NCBI GenBank assembly: GCA_964035775.1
Contig: OZ038314.1
Coordinates: forward strand, 5,281,975-5,345,974
Origin: Osedax frankpressi
Lineage: Eukaryota; Annelida; Polychaeta; Sabellida; Siboglinidae
DNA length: 64,000 nt
Reading direction: 5' to 3'
The number at the start of each line of letters is the position of its first letter. The stretch's first letter is position 1. A program made the position numbers and the translations under genes. Below, one piece after another: positions 1 to 10,541 of the stretch. Under the pieces are notes generated by a model that made no database searches, was not told the DNA's origin, and saw only the letters and a list, made by a program, of their open reading frames with translations.

Positions 1-3000
1 TACAGTGTAAATTATACAGTGTAAATTATACAGAGTAAATTATACAGTGTAAATTATACAGTGTAAATTATACAGTGTAAATTATAGAGTGTAAATTATA
101 CAGTGTAAATTATACAGTGTAAATTATAGAGTGTAAATTATACAGTGTAAATTATACAGTGTAAATTATACAGTGTAAATTATACAGTGTAAATTATACA
201 GTGTAAATTATACAGTGTAAATTATACAGTGTAAATTATACAGTGTAAATTATACAGTGTAAATTATACAGTGTAAATTATACAGTGTAAATTATACAGT
301 GTAAATTATACAGTGTAAATTATACAGTGTAAATTATACAGTGTAAATTATACAGTGTAAATTATACAGTGTAAATTATACAGTGTAAATTATACAGTGT
401 AAATTATACAGTGTAAATTATACAGTGTAAATTATACAGTGTAAATTATACAGTGTAAATTATACAGTGTAAATTATACAGTGTAAATTATACAGTGTAA
501 ATTATACAGTGTAAATTATACAGTGTAAATTATACAGTGTAAATTATACAGTGTAAATTATACAGTGTAAATTATACAGTGTAAATTATACAGTGTAAAT
601 TATACAGTGTAAATTATACAGTGTAAATTATACAGTGTAAATTATACAGTGTAAATTATACAGTGTAAATTATACAGTGTAAATTATACAGTGTAAATTA
701 TACAGTGTAAATTATACAGTGTAAATTATACAGTGTAAATTATACAGTGTAAATTATACAGTGTAAATTATACAGTGTAAATTATACAGTGTAAATTATA
801 CAGTGTAAATTATACAGTGTAAATTATACAGTGTAAATTATACAGTGTAAATTATACAGTGTAAATTATACAGTGTAAATTATACAGTGTAAATTATACA
901 GTGTAAATTATACAGTGTAAATTATACAGTGTAAATTATACAGTGTAAATTATACAGTGTAAATTATACAGTGTAAATTATACAGTGTAAATTATACAGT
1001 GTAAATTATACAGTGTAAATTATACATTGTAAATTATACAGTGTAAATTATACAGTGTAAATTATACAGTGTAAATTATACAGTGTAAATTATACAGTGT
1101 AAATTATACAGTGTAAATTATACAGTGTAAATTATACAGTGTAAATTATACAGTGTAAATTATACGGTGTAAATTATACAGGGTAAATTATACGGTGTAA
1201 ATTATACGGTGTAAATTATACAGGGTAAATTATACGGTGTAAATTATACAGGGTAAATTATACAGTGTAAATTATACAGGGTAAATTATACAGGGTAAAT
1301 TATACAGTGTAAATTATACAGGGTAAATTATACAGGGTAAATTATACAGTGTAAATTATACAGGGTAAATTATACAGGGTAAATTATACAGTGTAAATTA
1401 TACAGTGTAAATTATACAGTGTAAATTATACAGTGTAAATTATACAGTGTAAATTATACAGTGTAAATTATACATTGTAAATTATACAGTGTAAATTATA
1501 CAGTGTAAATTATACAGTGTAAATTATACAGTGTAAATTATACAGTGTAAATTATACAGTGTAAATTATACAGTGTAAATTATACAGTGTAAATTATACA
1601 GTGTAAATTATACAGTGTAAATTATACAGTGTAAATTATACAGTGTAAATTATACAGTGTAAATTATACAGTGTAAATTATACAGTGTAAATTATACAGT
1701 GTAAATTATACAGTGTAAATTATACAGTGTAAATTATACAGTGTAAATTATACAGTGTAAATTATACAGTGTAAATTATACAGTGTAAATTATACAGTGT
1801 AAATTATACAGTGTAAATTATACGGTGTAAATTATACGGTGTAAATTATACAGTGTAAATTATACGGTGTAAATTATACTGTGTAAATTATACGGTGTAA
1901 ATTATACGGTGTAAATTATACGGTGTAAATTATACGGTGTAAATTATACGGTGTAAATTATACGGTGTAAATTATACGGTGTAAATTATACGGTGTAAAT
2001 TATACGGTGTAAATTATACGGTGTAAATTATACGGTGTAAATTATACAGTGTAAATTATACAGTGTAAATTATACAGTGTAAATTATACAGTGTAAATTA
2101 TACAGTGTAAATTATACAGTGTAAATTATACAGTGTAAATTATACAGTGTAAATTATACAGTGTAAATTATACAGTGTAAATTATACAGTGTAAATTATA
2201 CAGTGTAAATTATACAGTGTAAATTATACAGTGTAAATTATACAGTGTAAATTATACAGTGTAAATTATACAGTGTAAATTATACAGTGTAAATTATACA
2301 GTGTAAATTATACAGTGTAAATTATACAGTGTAAATTATACAGTGTAAATTATACAGTGTAAATTATACAGTGTAAATTATACAGTGTAAATTATACAGT
2401 GTAAATTATACAGTGTAAATTATACAGTGTAAATTATACAGTGTAAATTATACAGTGTAAATTATACAGTGTAAATTATACAGTGTAAATTATACAGTGT
2501 AAATTATACAGTGTAAATTATACAGTGTAAATTATACAGTGTAAATTATACAGTGTAAATTATACAGTGTAAATTATACAGTGTAAATTATACAGTGTAA
2601 ATTATACAGTGTAAATTATACAGTGTAAATTATACAGTGTAAATTATACAGTGTAAATTATACAGTGTAAATTATACAGTGTAAATTATACAGTGTAAAT
2701 TATACAGTGTAAATTATACAGTGTAAATTATACAGTGTAAATTATACAGTGTAAATTATACAGTGTAAATTATACAGTGTAAATTATACAGTGTAAATTA
2801 TACAGTGTAAATTATACAGTGTAAATTATACAGTGTAAATTATACAGTGTAAATTATACAGTGTAAATTATACAGTGTAAATTATACAGTGTAAATTATA
2901 CAGTGTAAATTATACAGTGTAAATTATACAGTGTAAATTATACAGTGTAAATTATACAGTGTAAATTATACAGTGTAAATTATACAGTGTAAATTATACA

Positions 3001-3012
3001 GTGTAAATTATA
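1..3012. repeat. 14-bp satellite array, block 1
   Basis: About 215 head-to-tail copies of TACAGTGTAAATTA. Most copies are identical. Variants come in runs rather than singly: TACGGTG and TACAGGG forms cluster at about 1165-1390, and TACGGTG forms at about 1820-2045. That is the pattern expected of local homogenisation by slippage or unequal exchange. It ends abruptly where a non-satellite block begins with GACGTATCC. No open frame or gene is visible. Confidence 0.97.
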
Positions 3013-3361
3013 CGACGTATCCATGCAATGGTGAGGGTATATATGCACATAGATAATTATTCATTTTTAAAGGTCATAGATTTACCGGTAATATATATCG
3101 GCAGTATATATATTGTGAATGTGAGTAATCTAATATTACTTATAGTATTTAGTATATTTGAATATAATTTAATATTATAATAACTTTATAATTAATTACT
3201 CAATTGATACAACAGAAATGTAATGCTAATTTAATTATTACTTATTTAAATTAATAATGTATTTATTATTTTGATGATGTTCAATTGGATGGTAACTTTA
3301 ATTATCGCTTACATGTAGACTTTTTATCAGTTATATATATCAAATATATAAATATATATAT

Positions 3362-3398
<37 letters not shown>

Positions 3399-3790
3399 GA
3401 ACACATCACAAACATATAAATACATTCGTATTAAATCACAGATATCGCTATGGTTACTTAATGACATTGTCTTACCGACTGTTGGAAATCCAAAAACTAA
3501 TGATATTACCATTTCCTTATAATACAACCTGCTTCGTTGTTCACCAAAGCGCCATATCCTCGGTTACACTCTTAACTTTGTGATTGCATTATCCGACTTT
3601 ATCAACTCAATCTATGTTACGTAGTAAAAAATATAATCCGCCGATATCGACTAAAACACAAACACGATTAACGATATTGAACTTATAAAATATGCTTTGC
3701 AATAATGAGTAATTGCATAATACTTATGATCATAATTAATAAGTTATCTTTATACATAAGCATAATCACGAATTATTATATACATTTCAA
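3012..3790. repeat. Non-satellite block duplicated at 41931-42690
   Basis: This stretch matches 41931-42690 nearly base for base, apart from the length of an internal TA tract. Here it abuts the satellite directly, whereas the other copy has about 480 bp of ordinary sequence on its left. The satellite has therefore replaced or been joined to the left flank here. At about 3790 it switches to the start of repeat unit 1. It carries one short exon-like piece, listed separately. Confidence 0.85.
3476..3512 (-). CDS. Possible first coding exon (signal-peptide-like), weak
   Basis: On the minus strand an ATG opens twelve hydrophobic codons, MVISLVFGFPTV, followed by a good splice donor (GTAAGA). The same 37-nt piece is intact at 42380-42416. 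It reads like the start of a secreted protein, but no convincing next exon can be placed: in this copy the satellite lies only about 460 bp downstream. It could be chance. The gene, if any, is not recognised. Confidence 0.2.
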
Positions 3791-3853
3791 AACTAATAAT
3801 ATAACAGAAATACCGATATCTATATTATACCTAGATGGCTGTTGTTGTTTCAG

Positions 3854-3912
3854 TGATTTTACGCTCCATTGACTTACTTATATTTTATTTTGATGTAGAA
3901 CTAATGTTTTAA
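3854..3912 (+). other. 59-nt conserved element, form C, unit 1
   Basis: Fifty-nine bases from just after TGTTTCAG to an in-frame TAA. Read in phase 1 it gives IL RSIDLLIFYFDVELMF then stop. Its siblings have the same length and a stop at the same place. On the opposite strand it contains GTAAGT, a strong splice-donor sequence, so the transcribed direction is uncertain. A possible last coding exon of an unrecognised small gene. Confidence 0.5.
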
Positions 3913-4799
3913 TATGTATGTTTGTAATATTACAATATTTATTCATTATACAGAATATCATACGATAGTGAACATATATAACCTACTTATAAGGCTGTTT
4001 AATATTATTAATAATAACAATACCTAATATTATTGTGATCAATTTTATTAATTAATTTTCTAATTAAATATGAAATAATTCAAAATATGCATTAACAATA
4101 TATAATTTAATAAACAATTAATTGTACCTTAAATTCAGAATGTAAATAATAAATAAATAATAAAATATTATAATAAATAACACTATTACCTAAGATTATT
4201 AATTATATAAGCCGTATTCGTATCATTAGATATAATGTTTAATATAAAGTAAAATAATAAATATTTAAATAAAATCTCAATATGAATCAATATATTCTTT
4301 GAATTGCAGTGATGATTCTCGATATATCGACTATTCAATATAGTATTACTATTCTATATAATTAATGTCTATAATTCACCTTATAATTGAAATACAATAG
4401 ATTAATTAAATGTTTAGTTCATTTTTAGAACAGTTATTAAATATATTTAAATATTTATAATTATATATTTATTTTAAAATTTAATTTGCATAATATTATT
4501 TACAATTATTATTGTTGCATACCATACATTTAATTATATACTTCGTACTTCAGTTATGTTAATACATATATTTAATGTAAAGTTTTAGTAAATAATAATA
4601 CAAAAACATTAATATTAAGTATTAATACTTTCACATTTAAGACAAATATTATATTATTTAATATGCTACTCTAATACATTTAGATATAATTTGATGTACA
4701 TTCTAAATAATTATTTTATCCAAAATATTGTACAATCAAATTTTAAAAATAATTAAATCTAATAAATAGTATATCATATTTATATCAATTAAAAACTAG

Positions 4800-5135
4800 A
4801 CTAAATTAACATATTATTAATTTTAACAATCCGGTTATTTGTTTTGACGTTTTCTTTATTTTAATTTCATTTTTCTTAATAATATATTATTACTATATTT
4901 AATAGTAATCTTTTTATAACTGAATTATATTAAAAATAAAAGTATACAAATTAAACATAAATCAAAAGAAATCAAAAATATTACATAGAATAAATTAACA
5001 TCTTAATTATAACAATCCGGTTATTTGTTTTGACGTTTTCATTATTGTGATTTCATTTTTATTAATAATATATTATTACTATATTTAATAGTAATCTTTT
5101 TATAATTGAATTGTATTAAAAATAAAACTATACAA
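4800..5135. repeat. About 186-bp tandem repeat, two copies
   Basis: Two tandem copies with the shared core AATCCGGTTATTTGTTTTG (core starts at 4825 and 5011). The core is more conserved than the AT-rich remainder. Unit 2 has three copies at the equivalent place, so copy number varies between units. Confidence 0.85.
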
Positions 5136-5731
5136 ATTAAACAAAATAATAGTGGTATATTTTACATATTTCTACATTAAACTATATATTATAATTACAT
5201 AATTCAAAACGTATATTTTAATCAATTAGATATATATTATTAAATATATTTCAGTTAAATATATTAAATCTTATGTTGAATAATAAATATTTATGGACCG
5301 TACAAAAATCTAAATTTCACCAGTTATATTAGGTAAAACACATACACAACCCGTAGCTATCTGCAGAGAACCTCGACGACTTCTAATCGTGGTGTTAAAT
5401 ACTTGTATATTATACAATACGCATATCTGTTAAAGTTATGTTAATATTATATATAGGTTTCATAATATACCGGTTTAAAAATATTTATAAAAAATAAAAA
5501 TACATATTTTTTCACTTATAATAACTATATTTTAATAATTAATATAATAAACGAACCCTGGTGAATACCCTGGGGCATAGTTTTACAGTAGTAGTTCCGG
5601 TATTAAGAGTAGACGATCAGAACATCTACATCTAGCTTCTAGAATTATTCCAGGGTATCTAATAGTGTCTACATTTTCAATGTAATACCAAACCAATAAG
5701 TTATTAATATACAAATGGATATTTATATTTT

Positions 5732-5737
<6 letters not shown>

Positions 5738-5768
<31 letters not shown>
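5738..5768. repeat. TA microsatellite
   Basis: Run of TA dinucleotides in the intron of the minus-strand pseudogene. The equivalent tract in other units differs in length and interruptions. Confidence 0.9.
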
Positions 5769-5771
<3 letters not shown>

Positions 5772-6434
5772 TTATATTTAATATATATAAAAGTTTAAAG
5801 AGTATAATAGTTAAAGATACGTATATTTATAAATAAATAAAATCGTTTTATAACATAATTGTTTGAATTTCATAAATTATAATAAAAGCAAGTGTGAACT
5901 TTTGTTGTTGTATGGAGAATTATATCAGTATATTATTTTAATTATTATGGTTATCAGATTAAAAATAGTATATTAGTATATGTAATGAACCAAGTATTAT
6001 AACCATTTATATTAATAAATCAAATAAATACCTTTTTTAATTTTCCGATTTAAAATTAAGTTTTTCCACAAGATATATCACAAAAGATAAACCATATTAC
6101 TTATTCTAATACACTTTATCGTAAATTACACAATATTAAATATTATATCTCACTATATTACAAACTCTGTAACACTATATTTTCATATATTCAACATTCT
6201 ATTAAACTATATTTCAATATATTTATAGAATATTTTAATTATATGTAAAATACTCTATTAAATATAAATAGGACATTTTTATATAATTAGTAAAACAGGT
6301 AATATTGACCTAACATTTCATGGTATATGGCTAACTTACCCGTAACGTGGGTATACATTAGACTGTAGACATATATTAGACTATATATATATATTAGACC
6401 ATAGATATATACGTGCAATGTACAACGTACATTG

Positions 6435-6465
6435 CATGAATGACGTACATTGTACGTCATTCATG
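6435..6465. repeat. Perfect 15-bp-arm palindrome, unit 1
   Basis: CATGAATGACGTACA and its exact reverse complement, separated by one T. A second, shorter palindrome (GCAATGTAC/GTACATTGC) lies immediately to the left. Units 3, 4 and 5 have only one arm here, so the palindrome is a gain shared by units 1 and 2, or a loss in the others. Confidence 0.9.
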
Positions 6466-6529
6466 TTAATTTATATAAATAATTGTATTCTCATGAGACT
6501 CTTCTATATATAACTAATGTATGTTATTA

Positions 6530-7190
6530 TTTTGTCTAAACTGTCTGTTTTTCTTTTATAATAAGATAATAAATCTGCTCTATAACTATCATATAAATAC
6601 ATTTATATCTATATTGAAATAAGCCCACACTTTCTGATTTAATATAATTAATAAATATACTGCACATTGTATGGAGAAAATTACTCTCAAATCACACAAA
6701 ACATAACGTTTAAACCATATATACGGTGCATATCTCTATAGAATATACACGAATACCGCCTACAACAGGACCACTCACTTCGCACATACACACACCACAT
6801 ACCTCGTATGTTACACACGACACAAATACGATGTATGGGTTTGGTATAAACCCATACATCGTATCTCTAGTCACACGTCTCTATAATAAATAATATGTCC
6901 AGCCTAGACAAAGAAATATGTAGATAATTATTCCAAGATAATTAATTGGGTCACTGTGCCATCATCACAGTTGTGTGATCAATATACTGTGACTCATGAT
7001 TCGTGATTAAGCTTGTAGAAAGAACATTCATTGTAGTGTTCTATATGTATTAACCAGTAAGTAATGGCTTCTTTATAATAATATTGGTTATGGCTGTATT
7101 CATAATAATTGTGTTTAATTATTGTAGTTCTGTTTATAAACCTAAATGATTTTTAGTGACAATACCATCAAACATAAGAGTTAATTTAGT
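6530..7190. other. Conserved non-coding block (left arm)
   Basis: Richer in G+C than its surroundings and strongly conserved in inverted orientation at about 15000-15710. Neither arm holds a convincing long open frame: short frames open in one arm are closed in the other. It contains the hairpin at 6826-6864. Candidates are a promoter, an enhancer or an untranslated exon; I cannot choose between them. Confidence 0.55.
6826..6864. repeat. 17-bp-arm perfect hairpin, unit 1
   Basis: Arms ATACGATGTATGGGTTT and its exact complement flank a 5-nt loop. The inverted right-hand block near 15350 has only one arm of this hairpin. The second arm was therefore added in the left block, or lost on the right. 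Confidence 0.9.
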
Positions 7191-7536
7191 TGTTTGTTAT
7201 ATAATTATTTTTAATTATAAGTTAACTACAAATAAATATTATTTTTTATATAAATATAAATATAAATAAAGTAAATTTCAACAATAAATGTATATTTTTA
7301 AGAATTATCTATATAATTATCAAAGAATTAAATTATTTTCAATTGCGATATATTTAAATTATACTCTAACCAAGGGAAAATATCTAGATGCAACGGTAAA
7401 CTAATGGAACTTTATTTGACAAAAACTAAAAGAAAATATTTTTGAAAATTCTTAATAGACTATTTAAATAAATTAACTATTGTTGATATTACTATATTAC
7501 GGTATATATGTATTACCAATAGTTCTATGTAGATTT

Positions 7537-7541
<5 letters not shown>

Positions 7542-7572
<31 letters not shown>
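7542..7572. repeat. TA microsatellite marking a mosaic boundary
   Basis: TA run. Its unit 2 counterpart (about 22008-22043) is where unit 2 stops resembling unit 1 and starts resembling unit 4. Confidence 0.85.
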
Positions 7573-7575
<3 letters not shown>

Positions 7576-7659
7576 ATGTGTGGATGAGATATATTTCTTC
7601 CGCGACAGATAGGATATTTGAATTAATATCAGTTGTATTAGACAACAATATATAAAGCA

Positions 7660-7871
7660 TATATACAATACATTTCTCAATCCTACCAAGCACAATATTC
7701 GTTACAAATTACAAATTACAAATTACGTTGACTTTTCAACTGTAGTGGAAAATTAATTTCAATTTTCCACATGATATACTAATCATAAATAACACCACAA
7801 TTCTTATTAAATATGTAGAATTCCACAGAGGCGGTAGTTGCAAAGAAAGTATATTACATGACGAAGGCTAG
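7660..7871 (+). other. Exon-like stretch upstream of form A element, unit 1
   Basis: Sister of 22139-22330. It ends with a donor-like GTATATT after codons reading GGSCKE, and the intron-like gap 7849-7996 ends in TTTTCAG before the form A element with matching phase. Here the ATG seen in units 2 and 4 is ATA, and a one-base length change near 7752 shifts the frame. If this is an exon it begins further right, or this copy is dead. Confidence 0.35.
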
Positions 7872-7996
7872 ACAAGGATCTAGTAAATAGTTCATTCATT
7901 TAAATATAACTGTCTCAATATCCTAATCAGATAACATTACAACCGATATAAATAACAATATTTAAACTATACCTAGAAATATCCATATCTTTTCAG

Positions 7997-8055
7997 TGAT
8001 TTTATGCTGCAATGACTTACGCATATTTCGTTCTGATGTAGAAACACTATTTTAG
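7997..8055 (+). other. 59-nt conserved element, form A, unit 1
   Basis: Preceded by TATCTTTTCAG. Reads in phase 1 as ILCCNDLRIFRSDVETLF then TAG. If joined to the stretch ending at 7848, the junction codon is ATG, giving SCKE-M-ILCC. The opposite strand carries GTAAGTC. Confidence 0.5.
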
Positions 8056-8405
8056 GTGCTATGTTTATACGACGTGTAATATACGACGTACTATCATTTA
8101 ATTATATAAATTATATATTATCCACTCTATATATTATATGTATGCAGTGCAACATGTACATATATGTAATACATATAATATTGTTTATAACATATATTCC
8201 ACTTATTATTATGATCTATCTGTATTGAGTATTATAACATATTCGTGTTATAATACTCAATATTATATTCGTGACGTGAATATTCGTGACACTTTTTTTA
8301 CAATTAATAATACAATCAATTTAGCCTGGCCATCATAATAATTGATATGTAATTTCATATGTATGGTATTGCAGTAGCATGCATGAAGCCTATTGTTCTG
8401 TATAG

Positions 8406-8408
<3 letters not shown>

Positions 8409-8463
<55 letters not shown>
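8409..8463. repeat. (TA)n(TG)n microsatellite
   Basis: About 21 TA followed by seven TG dinucleotides. Lengths differ in units 2, 3, 4 and 5. Confidence 0.95.
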
Positions 8464-8528
8464 ATATTATTAAAATTGCTAATCTTTTGAACGTATTTGA
8501 TCTATTACAATTTAATTAAATTTATATA

Positions 8529-8717
8529 TTATATTTCATTATATTTAAACAAATAATGATTGTTATTAATTAAGATTTTGTTATGTTTATATAAGTCTTC
8601 ATAGGAATAAAATGAAAATTGTTTTATTTTCCATTGCATCGAATAATATATCTTATATGTTGAAATATAAATGTTTATTAAAATATAAGAAAATAATATA
8701 GAATATGTGTCAAGCAT
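8529..8717 (-). other. Conserved AT-rich open frame, doubtful gene
   Basis: A 62-codon frame starting MLDTYSILFSYILINIYIST, kept open in units 1, 2 and 4. The inverted right-hand counterpart (about 12567-12660) shares the first part but shifts frame and stops after about 31 codons. The first 20 residues look like a signal peptide or membrane segment. Codon content is what AT-rich sequence gives by chance, so I do not call it a gene. Confidence 0.2.
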
Positions 8718-9257
8718 ATTTATAATAATACTTTTCAGTTATAAAGGAATACACCAATTGATTAAATAATATAAACAAATTAAAATAGTTAAATTTTATT
8801 AATGTATTACAATTGATATGTATATTGATATGAATTTATCAATATATTAAATATTTTAATTTATATGCGTAAATATATATTGGACTAGATATCACAGATA
8901 AAATATAATGTTTACGAAATAAAGTTTATCATAATATTATTTAGAATATATTGGTATATTTTACAATCATTACTTCATATAAGTAAATAGTTTTAAATAA
9001 ATAATAATATATTATAAAAAAATAAATATTATATTTTCAAATGATAATCTTATTAATGATATTCTTCATATAGATTTAAAATGATATATTTGTAATATAT
9101 TTATCTTGTAACATTAATATTAACAAATGTTAATAACAAATGTTATAAGAAGGTTTTATATTTTTTCACAACTGAACAAATATTTTCATAAATTTTTACA
9201 AACGTTTGTATTTCAACATATACATACTATTTCTATAACAATTTATAAACATATATC

Positions 9258-9316
9258 CTAAAATACTGGTTCTACATATAAACGAAATATGCGTAAGTCA
9301 ATGGAGCATAATATCA
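9258..9316 (-). other. 59-nt conserved element, form D, unit 1
   Basis: Minus-strand reading ILCSIDLRIFRLYVEPVF then TAG, preceded by CATTTCAG. On the + strand the same bases give AAATATGC followed by GTAAGTC, a good donor about 1.25 kb before the IL-17-like gene. Form D and its flank (about 9258-9568) are an inverted relative of form C and its flank at 17330-17640. Confidence 0.5.
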
Positions 9317-9566
9317 CTGAAATGTAACGGTCATCTAGTTACAATTTTACCAGTGTTATAGGTATCGGCATTTCTTTTATCTTATCATAACATCTAAACT
9401 GCGAATGGAAATTTCATCAGACCATTTTCTGAAATCCTTTAGTACCTAGTAAAAGTATTTTATTAAGAATTACGCTTTAGTTATGATCAATGCGTCTTTT
9501 GGTATATTGAACATGTTTTTCCATGATGTTAAACGTTAATGTAACGGGTAGTTAGTACATTTGTTA

Positions 9567-9950
9567 GTAGTGGTAGTGGTAGTGGTAGTGATAGTGGTAG
9601 TGGTAGTGGTAGTGGTAGGGGTAGTGGTAGTGGTAGTGGTAGTGATACTGGCAGTGGTAGTGGTAGTGATAGAGGTAGTGGTAGTGGTAGTGGTAGTGGT
9701 AGTGGTAGTGGTAGTGGTAGTGGTAGTGGTAGTGGTAGTGATAGTAGTAGTGGTAGTGTTAGTGTTAGTGGTAGTGGTAGTGGTAGTGGTAGTGGTAGTG
9801 GTAGTAGTAGTGGTAGTGGTAGTGGATGTGGTAGTGGTAGTGGTAGCGGTAGTGGTAGTGGTAGTGGTAGTGGTAGTGGTAGTAGTAACGGTAGTGGTAG
9901 TGGATGTGGTAGTGGTAGTGGGAGTGGTAGTGGTAGTGGTAGTGGTAGTG

Positions 9951-9983
<33 letters not shown>
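9567..9983 (+). repeat. GGTAGT minisatellite, unit 1 (417 bp)
   Basis: Hexamer repeat GGTAGT with GATACT, TGTAGT and similar variants. The + strand is almost free of C. The open frames on both strands (poly-Val, Leu-Pro) are a consequence of the six-base period, not genes. It ends about 560 bp before the start codon of the IL-17-like gene. Confidence 0.95.
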
Positions 9984-9984
<1 letters not shown>

Positions 9985-10442
9985 CATAATTAGGGATATT
10001 TTTATATAATATATTCTATATTATATTATAATTAATTAATTACAATCCATAATAAATATATTTATTAATTGATAATAATATTATAAAAAATTAACAATAC
10101 ATTTTATTTATTAGATGAAGTAATTTGTATATTTCAATAATAATTATGAATTACATTATATAATATGTTTTATTATCATTATATATTTCCATAGAAACAT
10201 AGAAGACATATGTTCAAAAAATAACAAATAATAATTACATTTCATTGTTTTAGTTTCAAAAATCCGCGCAATTTGTTCTCATGGAAATTCTGTTGTTAAT
10301 AAAATGTAAACTGGCGTGTGATACTATTTATATGTGACATTACTAACAATACTCTATGAATCATCGCCATATGATCGCTATTGAATAGCTGATTTGTTCG
10401 GTAAGATTACATATCAAGATTAAATAACCATGGCGATTTTCC

Positions 10443-10453
10443 TATATATATAT
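10443..10453 (+). promoter_or_regulatory. TATA box of IL-17-like gene, unit 1
   Basis: CTATATATATATCC lies about 90 bp before the start codon. It is conserved in all three intact genes. A start of transcription about 25-30 bp downstream (near CAGATTTAC) would give a 5' leader of about 70 nt. The inverted motifs ATCGCCAT and CCATGGCGAT lie just upstream. Confidence 0.5.
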
Positions 10454-10541
10454 CCAAGTTTCAGATTTACTATTCAGTATCTGTTTAGTATTCACAACTC
10501 AAATATAATTTTAAACGCATAATTATTGAACTAGTTCAATC

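Larger units (their letters stand above)
5310..7440 (-). pseudogene. IL-17-like pseudogene, unit 1 (minus strand)
   Basis: Paralogue of the + strand IL-17-like gene. The last exon (5426-5310) is open, 38 codons plus stop, and keeps the signature ATGCVCV and the basic RSRRGS stretch. The preceding exon (about 5688-5557) begins YYIENVD and has ILEARCRC. It then carries a 2-nt insertion relative to the intact gene, which shifts the frame and removes the second cysteine of the CRC..C motif. Its acceptor AG is also gone. A piece of the exon before that is recognisable at 7371 by TTCCCTTG and the donor GTTAGAG. No signal-peptide exon was found. A host gene that looks dead, although its last exon has stayed open. 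Confidence 0.75.

Noticed and set aside
1-3012. CRISPR array or telomere
   Set aside because: There are no spacers between units, and the unit is not a known telomeric repeat. The same array occurs internally at 37.9-41.4 kb.
8138-8338. 66-codon plus frame
   Set aside because: Broken in units 2 and 4 by insertions and deletions; Tyr/Ile/Asn-rich only.
9529-9987. Leu-Pro-rich minus frame and poly-Val plus frame
   Set aside because: Both are shadows of the same hexamer array in unit 1.
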